NCBI GenBank assembly: GCA_025526935.1
Contig: JAHLKD010000145.1
Coordinates: forward strand, 1 to 64,000
DNA length: 64,000 bases
DNA from: Cladochytrium replicatum
Taxonomy: Eukaryota > Chytridiomycota > Chytridiomycetes > Cladochytriales > Cladochytriaceae
Reading direction: 5' to 3'
Shown here: positions 60,921-64,000 of the stretch, in pieces
Numbering within the stretch: position 1 is the stretch's first letter
Layout of the letters: every line of letters begins with the position of its first letter
The notes under the pieces: model-generated
What the model saw: the letters and a program-made list of their open reading frames with translations, nothing else
The model's database searches: none
Told to the model about the DNA's origin: nothing
Program-made: the position numbers and the translations under genes

Positions 60921-61931
60921 TTAACGGACGAGCTCAACAGTAATGCGCTCCTGGCCGAGGAGAGCTGGACCAGCAACGACTGGAGAGTCGTCAGCAACGG
61001 AGATGGTCTTGTCACTGTCGGCGATGAAGAGCACAAACTCGCCGAACTTGGCAACATCAGATGGGATCTTGCACTCGACTTCAACGTCGTTGCCGTTCTT
61101 GCTGGGCGTGCGGTCGGGCCTAACGCTCTTCTGGGCAAGTCCGAAGACGTATGTGCAACGGAGGTTGTCGAGCTGGTTGTTGTTCAGGTTCTGGTTGAAC
61201 TTTGCCTTCACGACGTCATCAACCTTAAGGTTGTCCGCCTTTTCGACGGAGAGCGATGGGAAGGCCTCGATCTTAAGGTCGATGTTGCACTTGTCAACGA
61301 AACCGGCGGCAAGGGTGAAGATGGTGCGGGCGGAGAGAGGGGTGTCGAAAGCGTTGGGAATGGGGAAGCGCTTGTTGAGGATGTTGAGGAAAGAGGTGTG
61401 GCGACCCTCGACGGTTGCAATAGCAGCTCCGGCGTTCTTAAGGTCGTCGTTATCAACGAAGCGAATGGCACCGTCATAGGCGGATGTTCCGACACCCTCG
61501 AGGATACCAGCAATGGTAACACAGTCCTTAGCTGAGTTGACGGGGAACTTGTACTAATAAAACGCGGCGTGAGAAATTTGGGTCTGTACTCTTTCAAGTA
61601 TCTGAACACTTACAGTGCACCCCTCCCTGCACTCACGGTTGAGTTTGTTGTTACCGAAAACGGACTGGATGGTGGAGCGCAGAGTCTGCAAGTGGGTGTT
61701 CTCGTGGTCGTTGATCAACAGGAACTGCTCGAAGGTGGAGCCCGGGAACCCAGCGTCGGTGTAGTCCCTAGCGTTGAACTTAGTTGTGCAAAGCTTGTAG
61801 AAAGAGTTCTCAAGGTCCTCGAGAAGGCAAGCGAAGTTGAGAACACCAGCGTCATCGAGGATGACGGGAGCAGCCGAGACGGCAGCAGCAGCGATGACCG
61901 AAGAAGCGACAAAGGTCGAGAAGAAGTGCAT
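60921..61931 (-). CDS. Secreted ferritin-like domain protein (RDS1-like)
   Basis: Exons 61931-61614 and 61553-60921; 951 nt, 316 aa. Signal peptide: FFSTFVASSVIAAAAVSAAP. Residues ~25-180 form a ferritin-like helical bundle with repeated acidic/histidine helices (LNFACLLEDLENSFY, FLLINDHENTHLQTL, GILEGVGTSAYDGAI, IATVEGRHTSFLNIL). These carry the paired E and E-x-x-H residues expected to bind metal. The C-terminal ~110 residues look like a beta-rich domain (VVKAKFNQNLNNNQ, VECKIPSDVAKFGEFV). Related fungal proteins (RDS1, desiccation- or stress-induced) are extracellular or wall-associated. A CACGTG site lies 108 bp upstream. Confidence 0.88.
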
Positions 61932-62038
61932 TGCGAATATGGATGGTCTGGGTTAGGTTAGGAAACGAAGGTTTCAGACGGTTCGAGCGGCAGATCCGAA
62001 GGGGAGCGTAGAGTTAAATATGTGGAACAAATTTGGCA

Positions 62039-62044
62039 CACGTG
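62039..62044. promoter_or_regulatory. CACGTG E-box upstream of the ferritin-like gene
   Basis: 108 bp before the ATG at 61931. Confidence 0.4.
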
Positions 62045-62468
62045 ACTGCGGTGATGTGGCAGCGCAAGGGTGCAGGGGGAAGGGCGGACAAACGAAAAAA
62101 TTGGGGAAAGGCAGTGAACGGGGGAGAAATACGGGCAGCAGGGAGGAAAAATCAACGGAGCTTGTGGTCGGAGACTTTGGTCGAGCAGTTCAGAAGCACG
62201 ATAGCAATCTGTTCTCTGTGGCCCGTTGATGCGCTGCCGAGCACATGCCCAAATAAAATGGACCCTTGTTTGTAGTATATATGCTGCGGCAGCGGCTCGT
62301 TAGGGGTAGTGGCCAATAGAAATGCGTGGGTTGCGGCACCCTCGTTTGTGCGGTTAAGCAAAATTGGATTCCTGAAGTTCCAAATTTGTATCGAATCGCA
62401 TAGTTTTACCGATAACAAGAAAGCCAGCCTTCGCGTTTGAAAAACAGGAGCGGGATTTTACAACGTCC
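62045..62468. other. Spacer, promoter side of the ferritin-like gene
   Basis: About 420 bp without supported gene. It also holds the 3' end of the small membrane protein gene. Confidence 0.55.
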
Positions 62469-63136
62469 CTATTCTATATCGTCCTCCAAGTTTTCCGGGA
62501 TGGCATAAACAGGTGTGAGGAGGTGAATTACAACTGCTCCCAGCAGCCCGGCCACAGCAACCAATCCAAACGATACAACAAAGAGAATTCTTGTGTGGAA
62601 AGTCCAATCTTGCTTTTGTACAACAACCAGTATTTTCAAATTCAATAACAATGCACGACCAAAATACCTTACCAAGCCAGGTTTCTCCTCTGTTGAGCCT
62701 ACTCGAACCTTTGGTACAGCAGCAAGCACTCCTATGAGCCCTGCAATCAAGGCAATACTTCCAGTGCATAGCCATCTAAATCACGATATTTAACATGAAA
62801 CTATTTCGATAGCCCCAGCCTCACTTACCCAGCTGCATCGTGCTGGCTCATGCATGCAGATACAACTACCAGCACAGTTGTTAATAGAATCACTGTAAAG
62901 AGTCCCCATCCCACGCCAAGGATTCGGACTGACGGCTTGACCAAGCTAATTGAGACTGAAAATGGCAGAGGGGAAGGAACAGGGTAATTGGAGGTAGAGT
63001 TTGAACTCATCGTCGCGTTTTGTGAGCTTATCGTTGTCATGCTCTGAGAAATTTGCATCCCATATGATCTAGCTGCAGCTGCATCCGGTCTCCAAAACAA
63101 CAGCACCACCAACAGAATTGTGTCATTCCACTTCAT
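62469..63136 (-). CDS. Small four-helix membrane protein of unknown function
   Basis: Exons 63136-62829 and 62775-62469; 615 nt, 204 aa. Signal peptide or TM (DTILLVVLLFW), a Ser/Thr/Asn-rich outer segment with several N-x-S/T sites (about 30-55), TM (LFTVILLTTVLVVVSACMS), TM (TGSIALIAGLIGVLAAV), a basic loop (KVRVGSTEEKPGLVRYFGR), TM (ILFVVSFGLVAVAGLLGAVV) and a short acidic tail (ENLEDDIE). I do not recognise the family. The intron phase and both splice sites are regular. Divergent from the WW gene with 43 bp between the start codons. Confidence 0.8.
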
Positions 63137-63179
63137 AGTTCACTTTCGCGTGAACACGTGTCCCTACTGCGCCGTATCA
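63137..63179. promoter_or_regulatory. 43-bp divergent promoter with CACGTG
   Basis: Entire gap between two divergent start codons. CACGTG at 63155-63160 sits near its centre. Confidence 0.6.
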
Positions 63180-64000
63180 ATGGTTGGTTCTCCTCCTCCC
63201 ATCGCAAAACCGCGGGGTCCGATCTACGACCCGCTCGACCCAAACTACGATCCGGACGTCCCACAAACACAAAGCTCCGCATCAAAACGCCCTCCACCAC
63301 GACGAAACCTGCCTCACCAGGCCGAAGTTCCCCTTGCACCAGGACAGCATCCTTCCTCTGCCTATGCGTTTCCCCGACCTCACCCGCTTCCCCCTCGACC
63401 TTGGTCAGGATATGCTGCAACTCCTCCTGGTTATACAGCCCTCCGCCCACCTGAGATGGAATGGAGTGAGCACCGGATGCCAACCGGGCAAGTGTACTAT
63501 TACAACCACCGGACTGGGGAGAGCGTATGGACGAAGCCGGATGCAATGAATGCCGTACCAGAAAATTTATTAAGTAATGGCTCTACAGAGAAAACGGCTG
63601 AGGCATCGTCGACTGATCGAATGCCCAAAGGTGAAGCGGAGAAGCCAGCTTCACCGCCAAAAGAGCACGCTTTAGCAATGTACGTGATTCTTGCGTTACG
63701 TCCTAAAATCCCACCATCATCTTGATTCTTTTAGGAAGAAGATCCCGAAAACAAACTGGGCAATCGTGCTCACTTCAGCCGACCACGAGTTCTTCTACGA
63801 CATGCAGACGCGCGTTTCGGTTTGGGAAATGCCTGATGAACTTGGCGAGCTAATCGGTATGTTGCTCGCTGGAGGCGGGATCGAAGATGAGGCGGACGAG
63901 GAAGATCACTCTGGAGACGAGAGCGAGAAGGAGCTTGATGAAGCGGGCGAGAGAAAGCGAAAGAGAGACGATGAAGAGTTCGATGGTGATGCTGAGGAGG
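63180..64000 (+). CDS. WW-domain protein (TCERG1/CA150-like), 5' part
   Basis: Starts at the ATG at 63180 and runs off the window; one intron (about 63680-63734, AT/GTACGT donor). The N-terminus is proline-rich (PPPIAKPRGPIYDP; RPHPLPPRPW). The first WW domain is EWSEHRMPTGQVYYYNHRTG then ESVWTKP. The second is NWAIVLTSADHEFFYDMQTR then VSVWEMPDEL. An acidic/basic stretch (GERKRKRDDEEFDGD) follows at the edge. Two WW domains before FF repeats would be the layout of the transcription elongation/splicing factor TCERG1; the FF part is outside the window, so the exact family is inferred. Confidence 0.82.

Overview
This window looks like a chromosomal segment of a filamentous fungus, most likely an agaricomycete (basidiomycete). 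That is inferred from dense short introns (about 40-90 nt, mostly GT-AG), tightly packed genes on both strands, Ty1/copia, hAT-like and LINE-type elements, and the protein content. No tRNA, rRNA, CRISPR array or prokaryotic feature was seen.

Bases 1-22,411 are a nest of two Ty1/copia families. Family I has five 599/597-bp LTRs (TG...CA). They bound one copy with a broken gag-pol (1419-7976), one copy with an intact 1727-aa polyprotein (15795-22352) and several truncated pieces. Family II is present as a gag half on the + strand and a pol half on the - strand, meeting head to head at an inverted LTR. None of the 5-bp flanks of paired LTRs match, so the block is rearranged or mis-assembled. A hAT-like DNA transposon (22574-24908) and the remains of a LINE (to about 25560) follow.

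From 25.9 kb the window is mainly host genes. In order: an OTU deubiquitinase (-), an ankyrin-repeat gene with a frameshift (+), a very large DOMON/cytochrome b561/cytochrome b5/flavin-reductase fusion (+), copia debris (34.3-35.8 kb), O-acetylhomoserine sulfhydrylase (-), tubulin cofactor D (+), mitochondrial holo-ACP synthase (-), complex I subunit NDUFA2 (+), an orphan sensor-HAMP membrane protein (+), NatB catalytic subunit Naa20 (-), a WD40 protein (-), a damaged phospholipid methyltransferase (+), an aldo/keto reductase-RidA fusion (+), a cytochrome P450 with a tandem pseudogene copy (-), a secreted ferritin-like protein (-), a small membrane protein (-) and the start of a WW-domain splicing/elongation factor (+).

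Points that stand out: the OTU gene seems to need two one-nucleotide exons to encode its catalytic motif; two divergent gene pairs are only 34 and 43 bp apart, each around a CACGTG site; PPT2 and NDUFA2 share one of these promoters and both serve mitochondrial complex I/ACP; two unusual domain fusions occur; and the hAT element carries a 96-bp tandem array of a palindromic motif. Exon coordinates were worked out by hand from splice consensus and protein similarity. Where the spliced length is stated to divide by three, the joints were checked.
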